A DNA stretch of 64,000 nt from Siphonodentalium dalli (GCA_032622095.1 CP136066.1:203196978-203260977), one strand, 5' to 3'; numbered from the stretch's first letter, positions 11,024 to 23,256 are shown. The notes: generated by a model from the letters alone, not told the origin. Numbers and translations are program-made.

Positions 11024-12874
11024 TTGCCGGTCCCTTCACCCAAGTAACCGCATCGTAGTTGAATCGTTTCAGGCTGAAGGCCGGGTATGGTGGCCGGAAT
11101 GCATTTTGCCGATCCCTTCCCCCAAGTAACCGCATCGTAGTTGAATCGTTTCAGGCTGAAGGTCAGGTATAGGGTAACCGGAGTGCGTTTTGTCGGTCCC
11201 TTCACCCTAGTAACCACATCGTAGTTGAGTCGTTTCAGGCTGAAGGCCGGGTATGGTGGCCGGAATGCATTTTGCCGATCCCTTCCCCCAAGTAACCGCA
11301 TCGTAGTTGAATCGTTTCCGGCTGAAGGCCGGGTAAGGTGACCGGAGTGCATTTTGCCGGTCCCTTCACCATAGTAACCGCATCGTAGTTGAATCGTTTC
11401 CGGCTGAAGGCCAGGTATAGGTTGGCCGGAGTGCATTTTGTCGTTCCCTTCACCCCAGTAACCGCATCGTAGTCGAATCGTTTCCGGCTGAAGGCCAGGT
11501 ATGGTGGCCGGAATGCATTTTGTCGGTCCCTTCACCCAAGTAACCGCATCGTAGTTGAATCGTTGCCGACTGAAGGTCAGGTATAGGGTGACCGGAGTGC
11601 GTTTTGTCGGTCCCTTCACCCTAGTAACCACATCGTAGTTGAATCGTTTCAGGCTGAAGGCCGGGTATGGTGTCCGGAATGCATTTTGCCGGTCCCTTCG
11701 CCCAAGTAACCGCATCGTAGTTGAATCGTTTCCGGCTGAATGCCGGGTAGGGTGGCCGGAGTGTATTTTGCCGGTCCCTTCGCCCTAGTAACCGCATCGT
11801 AGTTGAATCGGTTCCGGCTGAAGGCCAGGTATAGGGTGGCCGGAGTGCATTTTGCCGGTCCCTTCACCCAAGTAACCGCATCGTAGTTGAATCGTTTCCG
11901 ACTGAAGGCCGAGTAGGGTGGCCGGACTGCATTTTGCCGGTCCCTTCACCCTATAGTAACCGCATCGTAGTTGAATCGGTTTCGGTTGAAGGCCAGGTAT
12001 AGGGTGGCCGGAGTGCATTTTGCCGATACCTTCACCCAAGTAACCGCATCGTAGTTGAATCGTTGCCGGCTGAAGGTCAGGTATGGTGGCCGGAGTGCAT
12101 TTTGCCGGTCCCTTTACCATAGTAACCGCATCGTAGTTGAATCGTTTCCGGCTGAAGGCCAGGTATGGTGGCCGGAATGCATTTTGCCGGTCCCTTCACC
12201 CAAGTAACCGCATCGTAGTTGAATCGTTGCCGGCTGAAGATCAGGTATAGGGTGACCGGAGTGCGTTTTGTCGGTCCCTTCACCCTTGTAACCGCATCGT
12301 AGTTAAATCGTTTCCGGTTGAAGGCCAGGTATGGTGGCCGGAGTGCATTTTGCCGGTCCCTTCACCATAGTAACCGCATCGTAGTTGAATCGTTTCCGGC
12401 TGAAGGCCAGGTATGGTGGCCGGAATGCATTTTGCCGGTCCCTTCACCCAAGTAACCGCATCGTAGTTGAATCGTTGCCGGCTGAATGTCAGGTATAGGG
12501 TGACCGGAGTGCGTTTTGTCGGTCCCTTCACCCTAGTAACCGAATCGTAGTTAAATCGTTTCCGATTGAAGGCCAGGTATGGTGGCCGGAGTGCATTTTG
12601 CCGGTCACTTCACCATAGCAACCGCATCGTAGTTGAATCGTTTCCGGCTGATGGCCAGGTATAGGGTGGCCGGAGTGCATTTTGCCGGTCCCTTCGCCCC
12701 AGTAACCGCATCGTAGTTGAATCGTTTCCGGCTGAAGGCCAGGTATGGTGGCCGGAATGCATTTTGCCGGTCCCTTCACCCAAGTAACCGCATCGTAGTT
12801 GAATCGTTGCCGGCTGAAGGTCAGGTATAGGGTGACCGGAGTGCGTTTTGTCGGTCCCTTCACCCTAGTAACCA

Positions 12875-14534
12875 CATCGTAGTTGAATCGTTTCCGGTTG
12901 AAGGCCAGGTATGGTGGCCGGAGTGCATTTTGCCGGTCCCTTCACCATAGCAACCGCATCGTAGTTGAATCGTTTCCGGCTGATGGCCAGGTATAGGGTG
13001 GCCGGAGTGCATTTTGCCGGTCCCTTCGCCCCAGTAACCGCATCGTAGTTGAATCGTTTCCGGCTGAAGGCCAGGTATGGTGGCCGGAATGCATTTTGCC
13101 GGTCCCTTCGCCCCAGTAACCGCATCGTAGTTGAATCGTTTCCGGCTGAAGGCCGGGTATGGTGGCCGGAATGCATTTTGCCGGTCCCTTCACCCAAGTA
13201 ACCGCATCGTAGTTGAATCGTTGCCTGCTGAAGGTCAGGTATATAGGGTGACCGGAGTGCGTTTTGTCGGTCCCTTCACCCTAGTAACCACATCGTAGTT
13301 GAATCGTTTCAGGCTGAAGGCCGGGTATGGTGGCCGGAATGCATTTTGCCGGTCCCTTCACCCAAGTAACCGCATCGTAGTTGAATCGTTTCCGGCTGAA
13401 GGCCGGATAGGGTGGCCGGAGTGCATTTTGCCGGTCCCTTCACCCTAGTAACCGCATCGTAGTTGAATCGGTTCCGGCTGAGGGCCAGGTATAGGGTGGC
13501 CGGAGTGCATTTTGCCGGTCCCTTCACCCAAGTAACCGCATCGTAGTTGAATCGTTTCCGGCTGAAGGCCGAGTAGGGTGGCCGGACTGCATTTTTCCGG
13601 TCCCTTCACCCTATAGTAACCGCATCGTAGTTGAATCGGTTTCGGTTGAAGGCCAGGTATAGGGTGGCCGGAGTGCATTTTGCCGATACCTTCACCCAAG
13701 TAACCGCATCGTAGTTGAATCGTTGCCGACTGAAGGTCAGGTATAGGGTGACCCTAGTGCGTTTTGTCGGTCCCTTCACCCTAGTAACCTCATCGTAGTT
13801 AAATCGTTTCCGGTTGAAGGCCAGGTATGGTGGCCGGAGTGCATTTTGCCGGTCCCTTCACCATAGTAACCGCATCGTAGTTGAATCGTTTCCGGCTGAA
13901 GGCCAGGTATGGTGGCCGGGATGCATTTTGCCGGTCCCTTCACCCAAGTAACCGCATCGTAGTTGAATCGTTGCCGGCTGAAGGTCAGGTATAGGGTGAC
14001 CGGAGTGCGTTTTGTCGGTCCCTTCACCCTAGTAACCACATCGTAGTTAAATCGTTTCCGGTTGAAGGCCAGGTATGGTGGCCGGAGTGCATTTTGCCGG
14101 TCCCTTCACCATAGTAACCGCATCGTAGTTGAATCGTTTCCGGCTGAAGGCCAGGTATGGTGGCCGGAATGCATTTTGCCGGTCCCTTCACCCAAGTAAC
14201 CGCATCGTAGTTGAATCGTTGCCGGCTGAATGTCAGGTATAGGGTGACCGGAGTGCGTTTTGTCGGTCCCTTCACCCTAGTAACCGCATCGTAGTTGAAT
14301 CGTTTCCGGCTGAAGGCCAGGCATAGGGTGGCCGGAGTGCATTTTGCCGGTCCCTTCGCCCCAGTAACCGCATCGTAGTTGAATCGTTTCCGGCTGAAGG
14401 CCAGGTATGGTGGCCGGAGTGCATTTTGCCGGTCCCTTCGCCCCAGTAACCGCATCGTAGTTGAATCGTTTCCGGCTGAAGGCCAGGTATGGTGGCCGGA
14501 ATGCATTTTGCCGGTCCCTTCACCCAAGTAACAG
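12875..14534. repeat. Satellite higher-order repeat, copy 1 (1660 bp)
   Basis: This segment is repeated immediately downstream at an offset of exactly 1660 bp, equal to 20 x 83. Subtype order and even odd units, such as ATTTTTCCGGTCCC at about 13591 and GTGACCCTAGTGCG at about 13748, recur in order. Confidence 0.9.
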
Positions 14535-16194
14535 CATCGTAGTTGAATCGTTTCCGGTTGAAGGCCAGGTATGGTGGCCGGAGTGCATTTTGCCGGTCCC
14601 TTCACCATAGCAACCGCATCGTAGTTGAATCGTTTCCGGCTGATGGCCAGGTATAGGGTGGCCGGAGTGCATTTTGCCGGTCCCTTCGCCCCAGTAACCG
14701 CATCGTAGTTGAATCGTTTCCGGCTGAAGGCCAGGTATGGTGGCCGGAATGCATTTTGCCGGTCCCTTCGCCCCAGTAACCGCATCGTAGTTGAATCGTT
14801 TCCGGCTGAAGGCCGGGTATGGTGGCCGGAATGCATTTTGCCGGTCCCTTCACCCAAGTAACCGCATCGTAGTTGAATCGTTGCCTGCTGAAGGTCAGGT
14901 ATATAGGGTGACCGGAGTGCGTTTTGTCGGTCCCTTCACCCTAGTAACCACATCGTAGTTGAATCGTTTCAGGCTGAAGGCCGGGTATGGTGGCCGGAAT
15001 GCATTTTGCCGGTCCCTTCACCCAAGTAACCGCATCGTAGTTGAATCGTTTCCGGCTGAAGGCCGGGTAGGGTGGCCGGAGTGCATTTTGCCGGTCCCTT
15101 CACCCTAGTAACCGCATCGTAGTTGAATCGGTTCCGGCTGAGGGCCAGGTATAGGGTGGCCGGAGTGCATTTTGCCGGTCCCTTCACCCAAGTAACCGCA
15201 TCGTAGTTGAATCGTTTCCGGCTGAAGGCCGAGTAGGGTGGCCGGACTGCATTTTTCCGGTCCCTTCACCCTATAGTAACCGCATCGTAGTTGAATCGGT
15301 TTCGGTTGAAGGCCAGGTATAGGGTGGCCGGAGTGCATTTTGCCGATACCTTCACCCAAGTAACCGCATCGTAGTTGAATCGTTGCCGACTGAAGGTCAG
15401 GTATAGGGTGACCCTAGTGCGTTTTGTCGGTCCCTTCACCCTAGTAACCTCATCGTAGTTAAATCGTTTCCGGTTGAAGGCCAGGTATGGTGGCCGGAGT
15501 GCATTTTGCCGGTCCCTTCACCATAGTAACCGCATCGTAGTTGAATCGTTTCCGGCTGAAGGCCAGGTATGGTGGCCGGAATGCATTTTGCCGGTCCCTT
15601 CACCCAAGTAACCGCATCGTAGTTGAATCGTTGCCGGCTGAAGGTCAGGTATAGGGTGACCGGAGTGCGTTTTGTCGGTCCCTTCACCCTAGTAACCACA
15701 TCGTAGTTAAATCGTTTCCGGTTGAAGGCCAGGTATGGTGGCCGGAGTGCATTTTGCCGGTCCCTTCACCATAGTAACCGCATCGTAGTTGAATCGTTTC
15801 CGGCTGAAGGCCAGGTATGGTGGCCGGAATGCATTTTGCCGGTCCCTTCACCCAAGTAACCGCATCGTAGTTGAATCGTTGCCGGCTGAATGTCAGGTAT
15901 AGGGTGACCGGAGTGCGTTTTGTCGGTCCCTTCACCCTAGTAACCGCATCGTAGTTGAATCGTTTCCGGCTGAAGGCCAGGCATAGGGTGGCCGGAGTGC
16001 ATTTTGCCGGTCCCTTCGCCCCAGTAACCGCATCGTAGTTGAATCGTTTCCGGCTGAAGGCCAGGTATGGTGGCCGGAGTGCATTTTGCCGGTCCCTTCG
16101 CCCCAGTAACCGCATCGTAGTTGAATCGTTTCCGGCTGAAGGCCAGGTATGGTGGCCGGAATGCATTTTGCCGGTCCCTTCACCCAAGTAACAG
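14535..16194. repeat. Satellite higher-order repeat, copy 2 (1660 bp)
   Basis: Nearly identical to 12875-14534. In the parts I compared I saw only two substitutions (13407/15067 and 13920/15580). Identity stops near 14535 and 16195, where the following units differ. This implies a very recent 20-unit duplication, or a collapsed/expanded assembly. Confidence 0.88.
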
Positions 16195-18402
16195 CATCGT
16201 AGTTGAATCGTTGCCGGCTGAAGGTCAGGTATAGGGTGACCGGAGTGCGTTTTGTCGGTCCCTTCGGCCTAGTAACCACATCGTAGTTGAATCGTTTCAG
16301 GCTGAAGGCCGGGTATGGTGGCCGGAATACATTTTGCCGGTCACTTCACCCTAGTAACCACATCGTAGTTGAATCGTTTCCGACTGAAGGCCAGGTATGG
16401 TGGCCTGTGTGCATTTTGCCGTTCCCTTCACCCTAGTAACCGCATCGTAGTTGAATCGTTTCCGGCTGAAGGCCAGGTATGGTGACCGGAGTGCATTTTG
16501 CCGGTCCCTTCACCTAGTAACCACATGGTAGTTGAATTGTTGCCGACTGAAGGCCGGGTAGGGTGGTCGGAGTGCATTTTGCCGGTCCCTTCACCCTAGT
16601 AACCGCATCGTAATTGAATCTTTTCCGGTTGAAGGCAGGATAGGGTGGGCGGAGTGCATTTTGTCGGTCCCTTCACCCCAGTAACCGCATCGTAATGGAA
16701 TCGTTTCCGGTTGAAGGCAGGGTAGGGTGGCTGGAGTGCATTTTGCCGGTCCCTTCACCCTAGTAACCGCATCGTAATTGAATCGTTACCGGCTGAAGGC
16801 CAGGTAGGGTGGCCGGAGTGCATTTTGCCGGTCCCACCACCCTAGTAACCGCATCGTAGTTGAATCGATTCCGGCGGAAGGCCGGGTAGGGTGGTCGGAC
16901 TACATTTTGTCGGTCCCTTCACCCTAGTAACCGCATCGTAGTTTAATCGTTTCCGGTTGAAGGCAGGGTAGGGTGGCTGGAGTGCATTTTGCCGGTCCCT
17001 TCACCCTAGTAACCGCATCGTAATTGAATCGTTTCCGGCTGAAGGCCAGGTAGGGTGGCCGGAGTGCATTTTGCCCGACCCACCACCCTAGTAACCACAT
17101 CGTAGTTGAATCGTTTCCGGTTGAAGGCAGGGTAGGGTGGCCGGAGTGCATTTTGTCCGTCCCTTCACCCTTGTAACCGCATCGTAGTTGAATCGTTTCC
17201 GGTTGAAGGCAGGGTAGGGTGGCTGGAGTGCATTTTGCCGGTCCCTTCACCCTAGTAACCGCATCGTAATTGAATCGTTTCCGGCTGAAGGCCAGGTAGG
17301 GTGGCCGGAGTGCATTTTGCCGGTCGCACCACCCAAGTAACCGCATCGTAGTTGAATCGTTTCCGGCTGAAGGCAGGGTAGGGTGGCCGGAGTGCATTTT
17401 GTCGGTCCCTTCACCCTAGTAACCGCATCGTAGTTGAATCGTTTCCGGTTGAAGGCAGGGTAGGGTGTCCGGAGTGCATTTTGTCGGTCCCTTCACTCTA
17501 GTAACCGCATCGTAGTTTAATCGTTTCCCGCTGAAGGCCAGGTATGGTGGCCGGAGTGAATTTTGCCGGTCCCTTCACCTAGTAACCGCATCGTAGTTAA
17601 ATCGTTTCCGAATGAAGGCCGAGTAGGGTGGCCGCAGTGCATTTTGCCGGTCCCTTCACCCTAGTAACCGCATCGTAGTTGAATCCTTTCCGACTGAAGG
17701 CCAGGTATGGTGGCCGGAGTGCATTTTGCCGGACCCTTCGCCCTAGTAACCGCATCGTAGTTGAATCGTTTCCGATTGAAGGCAGGGTAGGGTGTCCGGA
17801 GTGCATTTTGTCGGTCCCTTCACCATAGTAACCACATCGTAGTTGAATCGTTTCCGGCTGAAGGCCAGGTATGGTGGCCGGAGTGCATTTTGCCGGTCCC
17901 TTCACCCTAGTAACCGCATCGTAGTTAAATCGTTTCCGAATGAAGGTCGAGTAAGGTGGCCGCAGTGCATTTTGCCGGTCCCTTCACCCTAGTATCCGCA
18001 TCGTAGTTGAATCGTTTCCGGCTGAAGGCCAGGTATGGTGGCCGGAGTGCATTTTGCCGGTCCCTTCACTCTAGTAACCGCATCGTAGTTTAATCGTTTC
18101 CCGCTGAGGGCCAGATATAGGGTGGCCGGAGTGCATTTTCCCGGTCCCTTTACTCTAGTAACCGCATCGTAGTTTAATCCTTATCGGATGCAGGCCGGGT
18201 AGGGTGGCCGGAGTGCATTTTGCCGGTCCCTTCACCCTAGTAACCGCATCATATAGTTGAATAGTTTCCAGGTATAGGGTGGCGGCTGTGACCGGAGTGC
18301 ATTTTTACAGTTCCCTTCACCCTATCTTGGTGTGACCACCACGCCCACCATTTGACTTCGAACGGGACCAAAATGCAATCCTTTTAGTCGTTAGGTGGAC
18401 CA

Positions 18403-18888
18403 TCATGGGGGTGCATGTTGATGTGGTTGGATGTGGCTGTTGGTACGGACGTTGACCAGAGGCAAGGCGTGAGGTGTCGGTTGCTTTTTGGGTTCTATAT
18501 GGGTCTTTCCGTGCTGTCGATTTGTAGGGTGAACTTTTTCTTCTTGTGGTGAGTAGCTGGTTTGTGGGAGGAACTTTGTCTTCTTGGTGGTGAGTAGCTG
18601 GTTTCGCAGTTGGGGTTCTTGGATGAGTCGGCTGTTGTCAATTATGGAGAGTGTCTGGTGTCTGAGTTCCGTTATATATAGTCGTTGTTTCATCGCTGGT
18701 ATATTTACTGCGTCGTGGAGGTCTTTGATCGGGTTGTGTATTGACTGATGAAGTGCGATGCAGAGAGCTTTGTTCTTTACTTTTTGTAGGTTGACGATGG
18801 AGTTCTTTGAAGCTGCTACGAGGATGGTGACACCGTACTTCATAATACCACCTGCATGGGCAACTGTAGGCTTTAATTTACATTGCAC
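18403..18888 (-). pseudogene. Non-LTR retrotransposon ORF2 C-terminal fragment
   Basis: The 161-codon frame has the layout found after the reverse-transcriptase palm of Jockey/CR1-like LINEs: a YG near residue 18, then SKNSIVNLQKVKNKALCIAL (residues 27-46), matching the usual 'L..lQ.vQNkALRii' thumb motif, then P-I-x-x-LH and a basic tail. The catalytic YxDD and upstream palm are absent, so it is 5' truncated. No poly-A or target duplication is visible. The 3' end is about 70 bp from the satellite edge. The clade call is from memory of family motifs; the retroelement origin is more certain. Confidence 0.65.
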
Positions 18889-18949
18889 GCGTTTCCAAAA
18901 CTATTGCTATACCTTGGCGTCATTTCAGTTATGCAATTTTAGTAATTAA

Positions 18950-20430
18950 TCTTATTCCTAAATTCGTATACAATGGCGCGTTGTTTGGCAGGCAAAATAG
19001 TCGCTTGTTTAGTGTTCATTAGCTTCAGGTTATGCAAGCAATTATAAAATCAAAAGGCCTTAAAGCTCAACTTATCGACGCCCAGCATGAGATAAGCCGT
19101 AAAATGTTAATCTGTCTATTGTTAATGTTATTTCTTGTGTTTGAATAATGTGTGGTATATACTGATGTTAAATTTTCGATGCGACACATAAAATAGCCAG
19201 CCTGTTCTCCCGAAAATCAGCACCCTATATATGGGCTTATACTAGCATTTGTTTTAGGTTCATAATCGGTTTGAATTGCCTCATTTTGAGTCCATAACGA
19301 ACTGAAAATGAGAGTGTTTTGGTGTCATTATATATCGATTCCTGACTTATTTTAAGTTAATTATGGACGGATAAGTTGCAATAAGCGAGATCACTGAGTC
19401 GCGGCCATATTGGATTCATCCAGCCCCGTTCGGCGGTTTAAGTGCTACATGTCAATGTTCTGGAGGTGCATTCCATATATGGAACTTTTGTCTACAATGG
19501 AATTCATGAATATTCAAAATTTCCATATATGGATCGAATCATGAATATTCAAAAGTATATATACACACACACAATGATCCGGGTTGTCTGGATCAGTCTC
19601 TATATATCCGTATATATATACATTGAATCTATGACGCCTTGTCTATAACCCTGCATTGTTGTGGCATTGCTGTAGGACCGTATACGGTCCAATATATAGT
19701 GATACTCCATGAGCCCATCAACTTGACGATTATGACAAATTTCGGTCGGGTTCACAGTCTATAATGTTGCACAATATCTTTAATATTGAGTCTATATATA
19801 TCATACTGAACGCAAGTACAGACGTACCAACCATGCACGGCAAAGATCCAATGTCTTGGAATATATCTGTGCTATATTTGGCATGTTTGCCATTTTATTT
19901 CGTTATTTCAGAATGTTTTAGTAGTTAAATATCAACTTGATTGCCAAAGCCTTTCGATTTCAACAGCCGAGACGTGGAAGCCACAATTACTCTCCGCAAC
20001 CGCAGCGAACAAAAATTGCTAAACTTATGTGGCGTCTGGGAACAGACTCTGTTAAAGTCATCTCAATGTTTGTACAAATCCATCTGGTAGGAAATTAGTT
20101 TGACTTTTGGATACGGTTCGATGCTAAAGATACCGTATTTATATTGCATGTCGCTCCCTGTGTTTTATGCGTGCGTGTGATGGTAAAAAATCTCCAATCT
20201 CCTGACGTCAATGGACTGAACACATGGTGTACTATGAAAGTGAATGGCCATTGTTGGTGGTGTTCTCATTAATTGTGCAACTATTGCAGCTGATGCTATA
20301 GCTATATTCCTTATTTTTTCAGATACTTGGTGTATATTTCTGCTTGGTATATATTTACTGACTTCGTCCTTGGTTGGATACCAGGCAGCCGTTCTTACAA
20401 CACGATGCAACTAATTAACAAGCCTGCAAA
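18950..20430. other. AT-rich interval without genes
   Basis: It contains TATATA-rich microsatellite-like stretches (19555-19625). The block 19396-19545 (TCGCGGCCATATTGGATTC, then CCATATATGGA twice with ATTCATGAATATTC) is a degenerate relative of the foldback at 57462-57704. No coding domain was seen. A 71-codon minus-strand frame at 20165-20410 is unrecognised. Confidence 0.5.
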
Positions 20431-20468
20431 TGGTGTGTTTGTCATTTGCAGAATGAGGTCCCCATCTG
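20431..20468. repeat. Solo end of the 69-314 foldback family
   Basis: TGTTTGTCATTTGCAGAATG followed by AGGTCCCCATCTG matches the outer arm of the first foldback. No partner arm follows, so it is a truncated copy. Confidence 0.75.
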
Positions 20469-20746
20469 CTTTGGTCTCATCTTCTGGGAAGTATATATAG
20501 TATCAAGTTAACTTTGTTATTTAGTTCCCTTTTGCCTAATCTGCAGAAGGAAAAATGCATAAACTACGTTTTCAGAATTCAGGGGAGATAAATCGGGCTA
20601 TTTTCCTATAACCAAACACATGTATATAGTTGGCATCCCCTGAATCCCAAAATGATGCTACGTATCCATTTTTCCCCTTTTTTATGAATATTCCCAGTTT
20701 TGTAAAATAATTAAACCAGTAATGTTACATATAATACAGGCAAAAC

Positions 20747-21461
20747 CACAGGTCCCTGGAGATAAATACTAGATATACCAATATAATTCTATAACAGTGA
20801 CAGATTCTCAAAATCTTTCTTCGCAGTCACAATATATTTCATTGTTTCTTATTGGCCATGCAATTTCCTTTCTTTTCATGTATAATTCGATGGTATCATA
20901 CGAACAAACGTCGATATATCGTATCGAAAACTAGCAAAACTTATCGACGAAAAGCGGTCGTCAGTCTCCCTGTCCGGTAAGTAGTGATTATACACGGATA
21001 CCAATCACAATAGCCGAACCTGCGAATTCCCCGTACGACATGTCGACTTCGCTTAAATAGACTTCGTCAAGTTATATATCACACGAAAGAAAATTGTATG
21101 CCCTATAACATACACTGGGGCATATTTTGGCTGAGTTGACATTTTTTAGAATTATTGAATATATTAGGCGGACAGGGAGACTGACGACCCGTTTTACTCC
21201 CAAATTTCAAGTAGATATTGCAAGTTTTCGGTACGATGTCTCGACTTTCTTTCGTTTGATATTATGGAATTATACATAAACAAAAAGGAAATTTCATGGC
21301 CAATAAGATACACTGAAATATATTGTGACTGATTTGAACGATATTGAGAATATATGAGCAATATTATAGATGGTGTGTTATTTCCCAAAATCGGACTTGT
21401 GAACATTGTCACTGTTATGGTATATATTGGTATATCTGCTATTCCCCCCCAGGGGCCTGTG
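20747..21461. repeat. 715-bp foldback element
   Basis: The ends CACAGGTCCCTGG and CCAGGGGCCTGTG are inverted. Inner parts also mirror: GTCGTCAGTCTCCCTGTCCG (20957-20976) is the exact complement of 21169-21188, and the segment around 20850-20880 (TTGGCCATGCAATTTCC) matches GGAAATTTCATGGCCAA near 21289. The arms are about 230-290 bp at roughly 80% by eye. No coding region lies in the ~190-bp spacer. Confidence 0.82.
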
Positions 21462-22198
21462 GGCTATACTGGCTGTTATGCCCCCAAATACTGACCCCCT
21501 ACAAATAGTGTAAGATTGTAACAATGTATATTATTCTTCATTGAACAATTAAAACGCTTTTTCAAATTAACAGTCATCTGGTCAGCAGACGTTTTTGTGC
21601 GATTATTCTGTCGCGGGCGGGGATTGGGGATTCCCGGGTATACTGGGATTATCTTAGACTGTGAACCGGACACTCCCAGTCTGATGTAACCATGTAGCAT
21701 TTTGTTAAAATATTAATCTTTTTTTGTATTGGGAATAAATATTGTTTACATCAACCCGATAACGATATCGGGTGGAGACTTTGCATACATGCATGTATAG
21801 CGACCATGAGGGAGACTTGTTTGCATGGCCCTGATGTCATGGTAGCATGATGTTTCCCACTTGTATATATATTACTCAGACGCCTTCAATTTGCTGAAGA
21901 TTATGCCGTGGTACAGGTGCTACCATGGCCGAGTAACGTTATAACACTGTGGTGACTAAAGTATATATAGCTTTCTTTAACACGCACATACTGATGTGTG
22001 TACACAGGCCAGCCATTAATGTCTGCGCCCGATCGGACAGCGTACTGCATCCACGACAACATACCTGGACAAATGATGTAACGGGGGGGGGGGGGGGTCG
22101 GCATTTTTCATTCGGATCTTTATTTAGTTATCTCGAATGAGATTGTTCAGCCTGACAAACTTGGTATCTAACCGAGTTCTGATTTTTGTCAAAATATC
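21462..22198. other. Interval without recognisable genes
   Basis: Contains a 15-base G tract (22083-22097). Short frames on both strands have no family resemblance. Confidence 0.45.
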
Positions 22199-22274
22199 CT
22201 GACCATGTTTCGATCCCTGGTCGGCTAGCACGAGAGACCAGTGCGCTATACCTTTCGGCTACTGTCTTCCTCTA
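22199..22274 (-). ncRNA. tRNA-like sequence (SINE head or tRNA relic)
   Basis: Read on the minus strand, TAGCCGAAAGG fits a Pol III A box (TRGCNNARYGG, one mismatch). GGATCGAAAC fits a B box and starts about 45 bases later, the normal tRNA spacing. The T-arm stem CCAGG/CATGG has one mismatch, and the TAGCGCACTGG stretch after the A box is typical of tRNA D-arms. The acceptor stem does not close, so a functional tRNA is unlikely. Confidence 0.4.
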
Positions 22275-22375
22275 CCAGTTACAACAGAAATCGAAAACCG
22301 AACAGATGTGCGCCGGCCACAAGTTCTGGTCACCGAGCAACAACAAACCAAAGAACCAACCAACCGAATGACTAT

Positions 22376-22686
22376 GGCTGGAAGGATCACGATACTACGT
22401 TTTCATATTGTTTGCAGTTGTAATGGACAAGGAACCAGTCAATTCAACAAGAGACATTAAGTGCGCGCAAATAAACAGACATGCATGAGAGTCGCATAAA
22501 TAATGGCAGACGGCAGCTAGATAGCTGCTTGTAGTCACTAACCGAATCTGTTATTACAATCTGCTTTTATTTCCATGAAGTAGAAACTTACAGTTATTTC
22601 CGGATTTCGCGCATTAGACAATAGACATGTTCTTGTCCACATCGAACCTGCCAGTCTATTCGTATAGTATCGTGACCCTTTCTGCC
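22376..22686. mobile_element. 311-bp TIR element inserted in an array unit
   Basis: The ends GGCTGGAAGGATCACGATAC (left) and, in reverse complement, GGCAGAAAGGGTCACGATAC (right) are inverted. TGACTAT precedes and TGGCTAT follows, a 7-bp duplication with one mismatch. The interrupted unit continues on both sides (ACCAACCGAATGACTAT / ATGTCCCGGATAAC). A second partial copy is inverted at about 36051-36203. A 7-8-bp duplication would fit a hAT-like non-autonomous element. Confidence 0.7.
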
Positions 22687-23074
22687 TGGCTATATGTCCC
22701 GGATAACGTCTGATTTTTTTGCAGTGAAAGCGCATCCAGATATTCACTCCTTGGGATATATGAAGTAGAAGTCTGCATCAATACCAGTCAGGGATGAAAT
22801 GGAACAACTGTTCTAATCGGATCAAGTCAAGTGAGCATTGGTAATGCTTAACCATGCACTCACAATATTGGGAGAGAGAGAAAGAGAGAGGGATAGAATG
22901 AAAGGAAAAATAGAGATAGTTTAGTCCCCGTATCATGATTCCGTGATTAGAATAGAAGTAATATAATTCGAAAGCGTCCGCCACAAAAAGCTGGTCAACG
23001 ATGGTTATTTGTGCCGTTGCACATGTCAGCGAACAAATCGACATCACGCCAAGCAACCAACTGGCAAATCAAGC

Positions 23075-23256
23075 GACTGACTGTGTCCCGGGTGACCTCT
23101 GACTGACTGTGTCCCGGGTGACCTCTGACTGACTGTGTCCCGGGTGACCTCTGACTGACTGTGTCCCGGGTGACCTATGACTGACTGTGTCCCGGGTGAC
23201 CTCTGACTGACTGTGTCCCGGGTGACCTCTGACTGACTGTGTCCCGGGTGACCTCT
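23075..23256. repeat. 26-bp minisatellite, seven copies
   Basis: Unit GACTGACTGTGTCCCGGGTG plus ACCTCT, seven in a row, with one variant (ACCTAT, fourth). It is an expansion of a phrase present once in every ~390-bp unit of the surrounding array. Confidence 0.97.

Larger units (their letters stand above)
11024..18334. repeat. ~83-bp satellite array, about 88 units
   Basis: Units contain GGTCCCTTCACC, ACCGCATCGTAGTTGAATCG, TTTCCGGCTGAAGGCCAGGT and GGAGTGCATTTTGCCGG. They are 82-84 bp long, mainly through GTATGGTGG versus GTATAGGGTGG. A subtype has TTGCCGGCTGAAGGTC and GGAGTGCGTTTTGTCGG. The left and middle parts are homogeneous. From about 16200 units diverge (GCAGGGTAGGGTGG forms), and the last unit is broken near 18250-18334. 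GC content is visibly higher than the surroundings. Reading frames on the minus strand are by-products. Confidence 0.97.

Noticed and set aside
10936-17905. More than twenty minus-strand ORFs (up to 277 codons) rich in KGPAKC / LQPETIQLRCGY
   Set aside because: All are translations of the ~83-bp satellite in rotating frames; no non-repeat domain or initiation context.
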